Notes under the pieces: model-generated
Seen by the model: only the letters and a program-made list of their open reading frames with translations
Databases searched by the model: none
What the model was told of the DNA's origin: nothing
Made by a program: the position numbers and the translations under genes
Shown here: positions 40,795-49,974 of the stretch, in pieces
Layout: each line of letters starts with the position of its first letter
Numbering within the stretch: the first letter of the stretch is position 1
DNA from: Taklimakanibacter albus
GTDB lineage: Bacteria; Pseudomonadota; Alphaproteobacteria; Rhizobiales; Aestuariivirgaceae
Length of the DNA stretch: 64,000 nt
Assembly (NCBI RefSeq): GCF_016595235.1
Contig: NZ_JAENHL010000006.1
Span: 806,001-870,000 of the forward strand
Direction: 5' to 3'

Positions 40795-41304
40795 ATGATC
40801 CTGATCGGTCTTGGGAGCAATGTCGACGGTCCCTGGGGGCACCCGCGGGAAACGATGCTGCGCGCTCTGCGTGAGCTCGACGGCAACGGCACCGAACTTG
40901 TCGCGGCGTCCCGGCTTTTCGAGACGTCGCCTTTCGGCATGATCAACCAGCCGACTTTCGTGAACGCCGTCGCGCAGATCAGAACCGCGATGCCGCCCGA
41001 GGCGCTGATGCAGCATCTGCATGACATCGAAAGACAGGCCGGGCGGCGCCGGCGGCTGCGCTGGGGACCGCGCACCCTCGACCTCGACCTGCTCGATTAT
41101 CATGGCCTCGTTCGCCGCGGCCGGCTCAAGCTGCCGCATCCGGGCATTCCCGAGCGGGATTTCTGGCTGACCCCCTTGATGGAGCTGGTTCCGCGCTGGC
41201 GCCATCCGGTGAAGCAGCAGACAGCCCAGAAGATGCGGAGTATTCTCTCCGGCTTCACGCGGGGCGGCGTGGTGCTGGATAAGCCTGCCGAAAGGGACTC
41301 TTAA
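40795..41304 (+). CDS. folK: 2-amino-4-hydroxy-6-hydroxymethyldihydropteridine pyrophosphokinase
   Basis: A 169-residue HPPK. Motifs are ILIGLGSN, FETSPFGMINQPTFVNAV and RWGPRTLDLDLLDY, the last being the Mg/ATP-binding signature. It makes the pyrophosphorylated pterin for folate synthesis. No folB/folP lie beside it. It is divergent from the NYN gene. Confidence 0.96.
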   Translation: MILIGLGSNVDGPWGHPRETMLRALRELDGNGTELVAASRLFETSPFGMINQPTFVNAVAQIRTAMPPEALMQHLHDIERQAGRRRRLRWGPRTLDLDLLDYHGLVRRGRLKLPHPGIPERDFWLTPLMELVPRWRHPVKQQTAQKMRSILSGFTRGGVVLDKPAERDS

Positions 41305-41354
41305 CCAGTCCCCGCCATGCTTGGCGCCCGCTTATGTGCTGGTGAGTGTGAGTG

Positions 41355-41957
41355 ATGGCGATGCGTAGTATCAAGGCGGCGGCGGGGTTGACCGCGCTGA
41401 TGGTCCTGGCCGTTCCGGCCCGGTCCGAGCCGATCACTTTTTCCAGCGATACATTTCAGATCATCGGCGGCATGAGCAGCGAGGCGACGCCGACGCGGCG
41501 CGGCAACTATCGCGGCATGGAGACCGTCGACTTCAAGACCGAGCTCGCCCCCGGCACGATCCTTGTGCGCACCAGGGAACGTAAGCTCTATTATGTTCTG
41601 CCCGAGGGCCGCGCCATCCAATATGGCATCGGCGTCGGCCGCGAGGGTTTCACCTGGTCGGGCACCGACAAGATCACCCGCAAGGCCGAATGGCCCGATT
41701 GGCGCCCACCCAAGGAAATGATCGCCCGCGAAGCGCGGCGCGGCAATTACATTCCGGTGCATATGCTCGGCGGACCGGACAACCCTTTGGGCGCCAGGGC
41801 GCTCTATATCGGGACGACCATGTATCGCATTCACGGCACCACCCAGCCCTGGAGCATCGGCATGGCGGTGTCCTCTGGCTGCATCAGGCTTCTCAATGAG
41901 GAGGTTATCGATCTCTTCAACCGCGTCGATGTCGGCGCCACGGTTGTGGTCGAGTAG
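41355..41957 (+). CDS. L,D-transpeptidase (YkuD domain)
   Basis: The start at 41355 follows a GGTGAGTG stretch. A signal peptide (AAAGLTALMVLAVPARS) precedes the YkuD domain, with the catalytic H/S/C motif IHGTTQPWSIGMAVSSGC followed by IRLLNEE. It cross-links peptidoglycan or anchors lipoproteins in the periplasm. The 200-residue length is typical for rhizobial copies. A REP-like hairpin follows. Confidence 0.93.
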   Translation: MAMRSIKAAAGLTALMVLAVPARSEPITFSSDTFQIIGGMSSEATPTRRGNYRGMETVDFKTELAPGTILVRTRERKLYYVLPEGRAIQYGIGVGREGFTWSGTDKITRKAEWPDWRPPKEMIAREARRGNYIPVHMLGGPDNPLGARALYIGTTMYRIHGTTQPWSIGMAVSSGCIRLLNEEVIDLFNRVDVGATVVVE

Positions 41958-41961
41958 TCAC

Positions 41962-42006
41962 CGCATCAGCCCGAAGAGTTGCAGACTTTTCGGATAAGCT
42001 GACGCG
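41962..42006. repeat. REP-like hairpin, copy 2
   Basis: Same plan as copy 1: outer stem CGCATCAGC/GCTGACGCG (one mismatch), inner stem CCGAAGAGT/ACTTTTCGG (one G-U), loop TGCAG, bulge ATAA. The outer-stem change GGC-to-AGC is matched by GCC-to-GCT. It lies between convergent genes. Confidence 0.85.
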
Positions 42007-42009
42007 CGA

Positions 42010-42738
42010 TCAGAGCGCGTCTTCGCGCCAGCTCTTACCCCGATAGTACTGGAAGCACACCGGCAGATCGGCCGGCAGATCGCTTTGCGTTTCCATAAGA
42101 GGCTGTAGGCGCTTCAGGATATCACGCGTGATCATCGGCAGCTCGAGCTCTTGCGCTTCGGCGAAGCTGAACCAGTGCGGCGTCAGAAGCTCGCCCGATC
42201 CCGGATGCCGGGGATTGTCGAGATTGCCGATATGGCGTGCATCGGTGACGAAGAAGCGTGAATCGAAGCGGCGGGTGCGCCCGGGCGGCGTGATGGCGCG
42301 CGCGAAGAAGCGCAAATGTGACAGGTCGAGCTGCGTCGCGGCGAGAAGGCCGTCCCATTCCTCATTGGCGAGGGTGGCGCCGTCGGGAATGTTTCCGAGG
42401 AACAGCCCGGTCTCTTCATAGGTTTCGCGCACCGCGGCGATGGCGAGGCCGCGCGCTTTGGACGGGCTCCTGTGACCGCGCATGCGCAATTGCAGCTTCT
42501 CGTGGACGAGGGGATGCAGATCGGCGCCGACCTTGAGGCGCATATCGGCGGGATCGAGCCGGCCGCCCGGAAAGACGAACATGTTGGGCATGAACGCATG
42601 GCTGCCATGGCGCTTGCCGAGAAGCACGCGCGGAGCGTTGTCATCATGGCGCACGACGATCAATGTAGCGGAATCGCGCGGCTTCTGCGCCAGCGCAAAC
42701 TGTCGGGAACCGGCCAGTTCGGGATCGTTCAACGTCAT
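42010..42738 (-). CDS. NUDIX hydrolase (large)
   Basis: The start at 42738 overlaps the DUF983 stop by ATGA. The Nudix region is split: FVFPGGRLDPADMRL then AAVRETYEETGLFLG, with an insert between the glycine and RExxEE parts, as in the coenzyme-A/NUDT7-19-like group. The 242-residue length agrees. Substrate unknown. Confidence 0.85.
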   Translation of the reverse strand: MTLNDPELAGSRQFALAQKPRDSATLIVVRHDDNAPRVLLGKRHGSHAFMPNMFVFPGGRLDPADMRLKVGADLHPLVHEKLQLRMRGHRSPSKARGLAIAAVRETYEETGLFLGNIPDGATLANEEWDGLLAATQLDLSHLRFFARAITPPGRTRRFDSRFFVTDARHIGNLDNPRHPGSGELLTPHWFSFAEAQELELPMITRDILKRLQPLMETQSDLPADLPVCFQYYRGKSWREDAL

Positions 42739-43148
42739 TCCTCCTCCCTGCCGCCGAAGCCATGCATGCGCAGCGCCCATTGCAGGCCGATGACGGCGCC
42801 TTTGACGGCGGGCATGAGCACCAGGGTCAGGATGAGCGTCGCCGGAATCCAGATCGCCGCGTGGACGAGATAGTCGGGCTGCCACAGCCGCTCGACGATG
42901 AGGAGCAGCGGAATGATGATATGCGCGACGATCGTAATGGTGAAATAGGGCGGCGCATCGTCGGCGCGCTGATGGTGAAGCTCCTCGCCGCAGCGGGAGC
43001 ACTTGTCCCTGACCTTGATGAAGCCGGAGAACACGGAGCCTGCGCCGCAAGCGGGGCAGCGACGCAAGAAGCCGCGCAGCATCGCCTTGGACCAGGACCG
43101 CGCCGGTGCCTCTGCCGGGCTTTGCACATTTTCAATGATGACCGGCAT
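42735..43148 (-). CDS. DUF983 membrane protein
   Basis: A 137-residue protein with a Cys-x2-Cys...Cys-x2-Cys zinc ribbon (CPACGAGSVFSGFIKVRDKC followed by SRCG) and two membrane segments (PPYFTITIVAHIIIPLLLIV and IWIPATLILTLVLMPAVKGA). Role unknown; linked to membrane biogenesis in related genomes. It starts within the rnr stop. Confidence 0.9.
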   Translation of the reverse strand: MPVIIENVQSPAEAPARSWSKAMLRGFLRRCPACGAGSVFSGFIKVRDKCSRCGEELHHQRADDAPPYFTITIVAHIIIPLLLIVERLWQPDYLVHAAIWIPATLILTLVLMPAVKGAVIGLQWALRMHGFGGREEE

Positions 43149-45409
43149 CAGCGCCTCTTGCCGCGGGCAGGCCCCCGCACGCGCAGCGAGCGGCGCGATA
43201 CCGGCTTGCCCTTGCGCCCATCGCTCATCATCTCGAAGCGCAGGCCGCCGGAAACGGGCGCCGCCTCGACGAGGCGCACGTCGACCTTGTCGCCAAGCTG
43301 GAAGGTCTCGCCCGACCGCTCGCCGATCAACGCGCGCCGTGTCTCGTCATAGACGAAATAGTCGGAACCCAGCGTGCCGGCGGGAATGAAGCCGTCGGCG
43401 CCGGTATCATTGAGCGTGATGAAGAGGCCGGCCGAAACCACGCCGCCGATACGGCCTGGGAAGCGCGCGCCGATCTGCGAAGAGAGATGGCTGGCGATGA
43501 GACGGTCGACGGTCTCGCGCTCGGCCGCCATGGCGCGCCGCTCGGCGCCTGACACAAGTGTCGCCGTGTCGCTGAGCTGCGCCGTGTCCTCGGACGACAG
43601 ACCGTCCGAGCCAAAACCGAAAGCGGTGATGAGGGCGCGATGCACGATGAGGTCAGCATAACGCCGGATCGGTGAGGTGAAATGCGCATAGTGCCGCAAG
43701 TGCAGGCCGAAATGCCCGGCATTTTCGGTGTCATAGACGGCCTGCGCCTGGGTCCGCAGCACCACCTCGTTCACCACATGCTGATAGTCCTTGCCTTCGA
43801 CTTCCTTCAGGATCTGATTGAAATGCCGGGGCGTCATATGCTGGCCCTTGGCGAGGTTGATGCCGACGGTCTTGAGGAACTCACCCAGGCTGCGGATCTT
43901 TTCCTCGGCGGGGTTGGCATGGACGCGGTAAAGGAGCGGGATCTTGCGCTCGCCCAGCGTTTCGGCCGCGGCGACATTCGCCTGGATCATGAATTCTTCG
44001 ATGAGCTTATGCGCATCGAGACGTTCGGGCGTCACCACCCGTTCGATGAGGCCATGGGCATCGAGGATCAGCTTGCGCTCGGGCAGATCGAGCTCGAGGG
44101 GCTCGCGCCGGTTGCGGCCTTTGAGCAGCACCTTATAGGCGGCCCAGAGCGGGCGTAGAACGGGAGCGAGCAGGGTTTCGGTCTTGTCGTCAGGGCGCCC
44201 GTCGATAGCCGCCTGCGCCTGCTGATAGGAGAGCTTCGCCACCGAGCGCATGACGCCGCGCACGAAATGATGCTTGCGCTTGGTGCCGCTGCGATCGAAG
44301 GTCATGAAGACGGCGAGACAGGGCCGCTCCTCACGCTCACGCAGCGAACAGAGATCGTTGGAGATGCGCTCAGGCAACATCGGCACGACGCGGTCGGGGA
44401 AATAGACCGAGTTGCCGCGGATGCGCGCCTCGCGGTCGAGCGCCGAGCCCGACTGCACATAGGTCGAAACATCGGCGATGGCGACGATCACCTTCACGCC
44501 GCCTTCATTCTTGGGATCGTCATCGGGCTCGGCCCAGACCGCATCGTCATGATCGCGCGCATCGGGCGGGTCGATGGTGACGAGGGGGATGTCGCGCAGG
44601 TCGGTGCGATGCGCATGCGAGAAAGGCTTGAGAGCGTCAGCCTCGGCGAGCACGCGCGCCGGGAATTCCGACGGAATGCCGTGATGCTCGATGGCGATCA
44701 GCGAGATATTGCGCTGGCTGGAGATATCGCCCAGCCGTTCCTTCACCCGTGCGGTCGGCAGCCCATGGCCGCGTCCGCGCATCACCTCGACGGAGACCAG
44801 CTCTCCGGGTTCGGCGCCGTTTTCGTGGCCAGGCTGCACCTGGAGTTCGTGGCGCGCTTTCTTGTCGACCGGCACGACGCGGGCGCCGTGTCCCTTTGCA
44901 TGACGGAATATGCCGAGGACGCGGGTGCTGCGGCCGGCGATCTTGCGGATGACTCGGCCATGATAGGCGACCTTGGGATCCTTCGTCGGCTCGAGCCGGG
45001 CGAGGACGCGATCGCCCATCGCGGGCGGCTGGGACTCTTCGCGCGTGCCTTTGCTTGCCTGCGCGATGATGAGGATCTGGGGCGGCTCGCCCGAGGCCAT
45101 CTCCCATTCGGCGGGGACGGCGAGCAATTCGCCATTGGCATCGCGGCCGGTGATCTCGACCACGGTGATCGGCGGCAATTCGCCGGCCTTGGCCATGACG
45201 CGGCCGGCGCGTTTGAGCTTGCCGTCCTGCTCCAGCTCCTTGAGCTGACGCTTCAGCGCGATCCGGTCGTTGCCCTTGATATTGAAGGCGCGCGCGATTT
45301 CGCGTTTCCCGACCTTGCCGGGGCTGGTCTTGATGAAGTCGATGAGCTGTTCGGCTGTCGGCAGGTCGCTGGATGTCTGCTTCGCCTTCCGCGCCACGGC
45401 TTTACGCAC
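43148..45409 (-). CDS. rnr: Ribonuclease R
   Basis: A 753-residue RNase II-family exonuclease: N-terminal winged helix (GKVGKREIARAFNIKGND), cold-shock domains, the RNB catalytic domain with TIDPPDARDHDDAVW near residue 280 (metal-binding Asp), and a C-terminal S1 domain (GRIGGVVSAGLFITLNDTGA). It ends in a basic tail. It degrades structured RNA 3' to 5'. It overlaps the topA stop by eight bases. Confidence 0.96.
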   Translation of the reverse strand: MRKAVARKAKQTSSDLPTAEQLIDFIKTSPGKVGKREIARAFNIKGNDRIALKRQLKELEQDGKLKRAGRVMAKAGELPPITVVEITGRDANGELLAVPAEWEMASGEPPQILIIAQASKGTREESQPPAMGDRVLARLEPTKDPKVAYHGRVIRKIAGRSTRVLGIFRHAKGHGARVVPVDKKARHELQVQPGHENGAEPGELVSVEVMRGRGHGLPTARVKERLGDISSQRNISLIAIEHHGIPSEFPARVLAEADALKPFSHAHRTDLRDIPLVTIDPPDARDHDDAVWAEPDDDPKNEGGVKVIVAIADVSTYVQSGSALDREARIRGNSVYFPDRVVPMLPERISNDLCSLREREERPCLAVFMTFDRSGTKRKHHFVRGVMRSVAKLSYQQAQAAIDGRPDDKTETLLAPVLRPLWAAYKVLLKGRNRREPLELDLPERKLILDAHGLIERVVTPERLDAHKLIEEFMIQANVAAAETLGERKIPLLYRVHANPAEEKIRSLGEFLKTVGINLAKGQHMTPRHFNQILKEVEGKDYQHVVNEVVLRTQAQAVYDTENAGHFGLHLRHYAHFTSPIRRYADLIVHRALITAFGFGSDGLSSEDTAQLSDTATLVSGAERRAMAAERETVDRLIASHLSSQIGARFPGRIGGVVSAGLFITLNDTGADGFIPAGTLGSDYFVYDETRRALIGERSGETFQLGDKVDVRLVEAAPVSGGLRFEMMSDGRKGKPVSRRSLRVRGPARGKRR

Positions 45410-48032
45410 TCACTTCATCAGGTGAGGTGGCCTTCTTGGCACGTTTGGCAGCTGCTTTTTTCGCGGGAGCTTTTTTCGCCGGTGCTTTCGCCGCTCTGGG
45501 CTTGGCGGCCTTCTTCGCCTTGCCCTTGCCGGCGCGCGCCGCGAGAAGGATGACCGCTTCCTCGAGCGTCGTCTCTTCCGGCTCCTTGCCGGCCGGGATC
45601 GTGGCGTTGATCTTGCCCCACTTCACATAGGCGCCATAACGTCCGCTCATCACATGGACGGGGCCGCCATCCGGATGCTGGCCCAGATCCTTGAGGGCGC
45701 CCGGCCGCTTGCGGTTGGCGCTCTTCTCTTTCTTCTCGGCGAGAAGAGTGACGGCGCGGTTGAGGCCGACCGTATAGACCTCTTCCGGGTCGCTCAGCGT
45801 GGCGTAGGTGCCGTCATGCAGGATGAAGGGCCCGAAGCGCCCGAAATTGGCGACGATCGGCTTGCCGGTTTCGGGATGGACGCCGACATCGCGCGGCAGC
45901 GACAGGAGCCTGAGCGCCGTTTCGAGATCGATGCTCGCGGGATCGGTCTTTTTGGGGATCGAGGCGCGGCGCGGTTTCTCGCCTTCCGCGGCTTCGCCCA
46001 ATTGCAGATAGGGACCGAACCGGCCGTCGCGCCGGGTCACCGGCTGGCCGGTCTCCGGATCATGGCCGATCAGGAGGCCTTCCGCCGGCACCGCTTCACC
46101 CTCGCCATTGCCGGGCGTGATCTGGCGCGTAAAGCGGCAGTCGGGATAGTTCGAGCAGCCGACAAAGGCGCCAAACTTGCCGAGCTTGAGCGACAATTGG
46201 CCGTTCGAGCAGGACGGGCAAGTGCGCGCCGGCTGACCATCGGCACGCTCGGGGAAGACATGCGGGCCCAGAATCTCGTTCAGCGCATCGAGCACATTGG
46301 TGATGCGCAGTTCCTGGATCTCGCCGACGGCGCCGGTGAAATCCAGCCAGAAGTCGCGCAGCACCGCCTTCCAGTCGATCTCGCCATTGGAGATGCGGTC
46401 GAGCTGCTCTTCGAGATTGGCGGTGAAGTCATATTCGACATAACGCTTGAAGAAGGCTTCCAGGAACGCCGTGACGAGGCGGCCCTTGTCTTCCGGGACG
46501 AGGCGTTTCTTGTCGACCCGCACATAACCGCGGTCGCGCAGCACCGAGAAGATGGCGGTATAGGTCGAGGGCCGGCCGATGCCGAGCTCTTCCATCTTCT
46601 TGATGAGAGAGGCTTCCGAATAACGCGGCGGCGGCTCGGTGAAATGCTGCTCGGGCGTGATCGACTTGACGCCGACGCCATCGCCGCGCGCCAAAGCGGG
46701 CAGGCGCCTGGAGTCTTCGTCCTCCTCGTCGTCGAGGCCTTCCTGATAAAGCTTCAGGAAGCCGTCGAACTTCACCACCGAGCCGGTGGCGCGGAAGGAA
46801 TAGGCTTTGCCGTCATTGCCCTTGGCGCCGATATCGGCGGTGGTGCGTTCGATCTCGGCGCTCTCCATCTGGCTGGCGATGGTGCGTTTCCAGATCAGCT
46901 CATAAAGCGCCATCTGGTCGGGATCGAGAATGCGCCGGACATTTTCCGGGAAGCGGAACAGGTCGGTCGGCCGGATGGCTTCATGCGCTTCCTGCGCATT
47001 CTTCGCCTTGGTCGTGTATTTGCGCGGCACCGAGGGCAGATAGGGCTCGCCGAAACGCTTCAGAATGGCGTTGCGGGTGGCCGCGATCGCCTCGCCGGCG
47101 AGATCGACACCATCGGTACGCATATAGGTGATGAGGCCCGTGACCTCGCCGCCGATATTGACGCCTTCATAGAGGCGCTGGGCGACTTGCATGGTCTTGG
47201 CGGAGGAGAAGCCGAGCTTGCGCGAGGCCTCCTGCTGGAGGGTCGCGGTGCGGAAGGGCGGATAGGGATGGCGCTTGACCGGCTTCGATTCGACCGAGTC
47301 GATGGCGAAGTGGGCGCCTTTCAGCGCCGAGACGATCGCCGTGGCCGACGCTTCGTTACCGATGTCGAGCTTGCCGAGACGCTTGCCGTCGATGGCGGCG
47401 AGGCGGGCAGCGAAGGCATCACCGCGGGGCGACGTGAAGGCGCCGTCGATGGTCCAGTATTCCTGCGCCCGGAAGGCCTCGATCTCGAGCTCGCGGTCGC
47501 AGATGAGGCGAAGCGCAACCGACTGGACGCGTCCCGCCGAGCGCGAGCCCGGCAGTTTGCGCCACAGCACCGGCGACAGGGTAAAGCCGACGAGATAGTC
47601 AAGCGCCCGGCGGGCAAGATAGGCATCGACGAGCGCCACATCGACCTGGCGCGGATGTTTCATCGCCTCGAGGACCGACTGCTTGGTGATGGCGTTGAAC
47701 ACCACCCGGTCGATCTCCTTGCCCTTGAGGGCGCCCTTCTTCTTGAGGATCTCCAGCACATGCCAGGAAATGGCCTCGCCCTCGCGATCAGGGTCGGTGG
47801 CGAGGATCAGCCGGTCGGTGTCCTTCAGCGCCGCGGCGATATCGGAGACGCGTTTGGCCGACTTGCCGTCGACCTCCCAGGACATGGCGAAGTCTTCGTC
47901 GGGGCGCACCGACCCGTCCTTGGGCGGCAGATCGCGCACATGGCCGTAGGAGGCGAGGACGGTGTAGTCCTTGCCCAGGTACTTGTTGATCGTTTTGGCC
48001 TTGGAAGGCGATTCGACGACGACGACTGTCAT
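45402..48032 (-). CDS. topA: DNA topoisomerase I
   Basis: An 876-residue type IA topoisomerase. It has the Toprim motif (VVVESPSKAKTINKYLG, then LATDPDREGEAISWH) and the active-site Tyr in GLITYMRTDGVDL. A Cys4 zinc ribbon (CPSCSNGQ, then GCSNYPDC) precedes several Toprim C-terminal repeats and a Lys/Ala-rich tail. It relaxes negatively supercoiled DNA. The gene order with dprA and rnr is as in other Hyphomicrobiales. Confidence 0.97.
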   Translation of the reverse strand: MTVVVVESPSKAKTINKYLGKDYTVLASYGHVRDLPPKDGSVRPDEDFAMSWEVDGKSAKRVSDIAAALKDTDRLILATDPDREGEAISWHVLEILKKKGALKGKEIDRVVFNAITKQSVLEAMKHPRQVDVALVDAYLARRALDYLVGFTLSPVLWRKLPGSRSAGRVQSVALRLICDRELEIEAFRAQEYWTIDGAFTSPRGDAFAARLAAIDGKRLGKLDIGNEASATAIVSALKGAHFAIDSVESKPVKRHPYPPFRTATLQQEASRKLGFSSAKTMQVAQRLYEGVNIGGEVTGLITYMRTDGVDLAGEAIAATRNAILKRFGEPYLPSVPRKYTTKAKNAQEAHEAIRPTDLFRFPENVRRILDPDQMALYELIWKRTIASQMESAEIERTTADIGAKGNDGKAYSFRATGSVVKFDGFLKLYQEGLDDEEDEDSRRLPALARGDGVGVKSITPEQHFTEPPPRYSEASLIKKMEELGIGRPSTYTAIFSVLRDRGYVRVDKKRLVPEDKGRLVTAFLEAFFKRYVEYDFTANLEEQLDRISNGEIDWKAVLRDFWLDFTGAVGEIQELRITNVLDALNEILGPHVFPERADGQPARTCPSCSNGQLSLKLGKFGAFVGCSNYPDCRFTRQITPGNGEGEAVPAEGLLIGHDPETGQPVTRRDGRFGPYLQLGEAAEGEKPRRASIPKKTDPASIDLETALRLLSLPRDVGVHPETGKPIVANFGRFGPFILHDGTYATLSDPEEVYTVGLNRAVTLLAEKKEKSANRKRPGALKDLGQHPDGGPVHVMSGRYGAYVKWGKINATIPAGKEPEETTLEEAVILLAARAGKGKAKKAAKPRAAKAPAKKAPAKKAAAKRAKKATSPDEVSA

Positions 48033-48268
48033 TTATCTTGCGTTCTGAAAGCTAGGACGGGGCTCATATAGGGATCGTTTCCGGCCCGCAAGCCTTGCGG
48101 AGGGGCATTCCACGCCAAAGTGAAGCCTTAAGGTTGATGATTGCAACCTAAAGTAATTGCAGGCCTATGCGCTGGGTATATAGGCAGATCTGCCTGGAAA
48201 GCAAATGCCCTTAGGTCAGCAGGTTGACCAGCTGCTGGGCACTCTGAATATATAAAGTGTCATGGCCC
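48033..48268. other. topA upstream region with palindromes
   Basis: No gene is seen. AGGCAGATCTGCCT (48182-48195) is a perfect 14-bp palindrome. AGGTTG-N7-CAACCT (48131-48149) is a second inverted repeat. Both could be operators of topA or ends of the dprA transcript. The region is AT-richer than its flanks. Confidence 0.5.
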
Positions 48269-49348
48269 CTAAGAGATTAAGGAAACCAGTTGCCGTCCAT
48301 GCCGCGTCAGCTTGCCGGCGAGCTCGAGCTCCAGCAACAGCCCGAGCACCAGCTGCGCCGGTACGCCGCTTTCCCGGATGAGGTCGTCGATCTCGGTCGG
48401 CGTGGGACTGAGATGCTCCAGGATGGCTGCGCGCGCCGAGCCGTCGACCTCGGTATCGGGGACGGGGGCGGCCGAGGGGGCTTCGGCAAATGGCCGCGGG
48501 CGCATGGCGAGAAGGGCGTCCAGAACCTCCTGGCTCTTGCTCAGGAGATGCGCGCCCTCGCTGATCAGCCGGTTGGTGCCTTCCGCCCGGGGATCGAGCG
48601 GCGAGCCCGGCACCGCGAAGACCTCGCGGCCTTGCTCATTGGCGAAACGCGCCGTGATGAGGGAGCCCGAGCGCAAGGCAGCCTCGACGATGATCACCGC
48701 GCGGCTCATGCCGGAAATGATGCGGTTGCGGCGTGGGAAAGATGTCTCGCGCGGCGGGGCGCCCGGAGGCATTTCCGAGATGAGAAGCCCGTCTTCACCG
48801 ATGGCTTTCTGCAGGCCGGCATTTTCCGGCGGATAGATGATATCGATGCCGGTGCCGAGCACCGCCGCGGTGCCATGCTTGAGCGATGCCTCATGTGCCG
48901 CCGTGTCGATGCCGCGCGCCAGCCCGGAGACGACCGTGAGCCCGGCCGCCGCGAGATCGTTGGCGAAAGTGCGGGCGAGCCGCTTGCCGTTGGCCGAGGC
49001 ATTACGCGAGCCCACGATCGCCACCGCGTCCCGCTCGACGAGCGAAGTCTTGCCCTTGATGCAGATGATCGGCGGCGCGCCCTCGCTATGGCGCAGCAGC
49101 GGTGGGTAATCGGGCTCTGGCTTGGCGACGAAACGTGCTCCCGCGTCGCGCGACCGGTCGATTTCGGCCTGCGCGGCAGCGGCGCCGTAGATCTTGATCG
49201 GACGCTTGCGGGTGAGATCGGGAAGGGCCTCGAGCGCAGCACCGGCGCTGCCGAATTTGGCCAGCAGCTGATCGAAGTTGATCGCGCCGATATTTTCGCT
49301 GCGGATCAGGCGCAGCCAGTCGAGCCGCTCCTGATCCGCGAGGATCAT
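48269..49348 (-). CDS. dprA: DNA-processing protein DprA
   Basis: The start at 49348 (MILADQERLDWLRLI) overlaps the plsY stop by ATGA. The Rossmann core is present: VAIVGSRNASANGKRLA, GLTVVSGLARGIDTAAHEAS and FPRRNRIISGMSRAVIIVEA. A C-terminal winged-helix-like domain (LSPTPTEIDDLIRESGVPA) completes the 359 residues. It loads RecA on incoming single-stranded DNA during transformation. Confidence 0.95.
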   Translation of the reverse strand: MILADQERLDWLRLIRSENIGAINFDQLLAKFGSAGAALEALPDLTRKRPIKIYGAAAAQAEIDRSRDAGARFVAKPEPDYPPLLRHSEGAPPIICIKGKTSLVERDAVAIVGSRNASANGKRLARTFANDLAAAGLTVVSGLARGIDTAAHEASLKHGTAAVLGTGIDIIYPPENAGLQKAIGEDGLLISEMPPGAPPRETSFPRRNRIISGMSRAVIIVEAALRSGSLITARFANEQGREVFAVPGSPLDPRAEGTNRLISEGAHLLSKSQEVLDALLAMRPRPFAEAPSAAPVPDTEVDGSARAAILEHLSPTPTEIDDLIRESGVPAQLVLGLLLELELAGKLTRHGRQLVSLIS

Positions 49349-49962
49349 GATTTGGAGCCGAGTTTGATCCTCGATTCCTGGCCTTTGAGGAGGCGCGCGA
49401 TATTCTCGTGATGCATGATCCAGATCAGCGCCGCGAGCAGGATCAAGGGAAGCACATAGGTCGGCCGGCCAAGGAGCCACGCCCAGAGCGGGCTCAAGGC
49501 CGCGGCGGTGAGCGCCGAGAGCGACGAGATGCGGAAGATGACGGCCATGGCGAGCCAGACGGCGAGGAAGATGAGGCCGAGCGGCCAGTAGAGGCCGAAC
49601 AGGATGCCGATATTGGTGGCGACACCCTTGCCGCCCTTGAAGCCGAGCCAGATGGGGAAGAGATGTCCGGCGAAGGCGGCAAGGCCGGCGATGAGCCCGG
49701 CACTCTCGCCGCCCACCATCTTCATGAGCAGGATCGGGATGGTGCCCTTCACCGCATCGGCGATGAGCGTAGCCGCCGCGATCTTCTTGTTGCCGGTCCG
49801 CAGCACATTGGTGGCGCCGATATTGCCGGAGCCGATGGAGCGCACATCACCAAGACCCGCCCAGCGCGTGAACAGAAGGCCGAAGGGAATGGAGCCCGAC
49901 AGATAGCCGAGGAGGGCGGCCATGATCGCCATGGCCGGCGTAACTGCCGCGAAATCGAGCAT
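49345..49962 (-). CDS. plsY: Glycerol-3-phosphate acyltransferase PlsY
   Basis: A 205-residue membrane protein with about five segments and the PlsY signatures GYLSGSIPFGLLFTRWAG, SIGSGNIGATNVLRTGNK and FPIWLGFKGGKGVATNIG. It transfers acyl groups from acyl phosphate to glycerol-3-phosphate in phospholipid synthesis. It lies between dprA and the pyrC-like gene, the usual Hyphomicrobiales order. Confidence 0.96.
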   Translation of the reverse strand: MLDFAAVTPAMAIMAALLGYLSGSIPFGLLFTRWAGLGDVRSIGSGNIGATNVLRTGNKKIAAATLIADAVKGTIPILLMKMVGGESAGLIAGLAAFAGHLFPIWLGFKGGKGVATNIGILFGLYWPLGLIFLAVWLAMAVIFRISSLSALTAAALSPLWAWLLGRPTYVLPLILLAALIWIMHHENIARLLKGQESRIKLGSKS

Positions 49963-49974
49963 CAGACCCTCCCG

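Noticed and set aside
44267-45553. 428-codon open frame on the plus strand
   Set aside because: Antisense to rnr; no recognisable domain or ribosome-binding site.
45654-48071. 805-codon open frame on the plus strand
   Set aside because: It is antisense to topA, has no family-like sequence and reflects high-GC codon bias.
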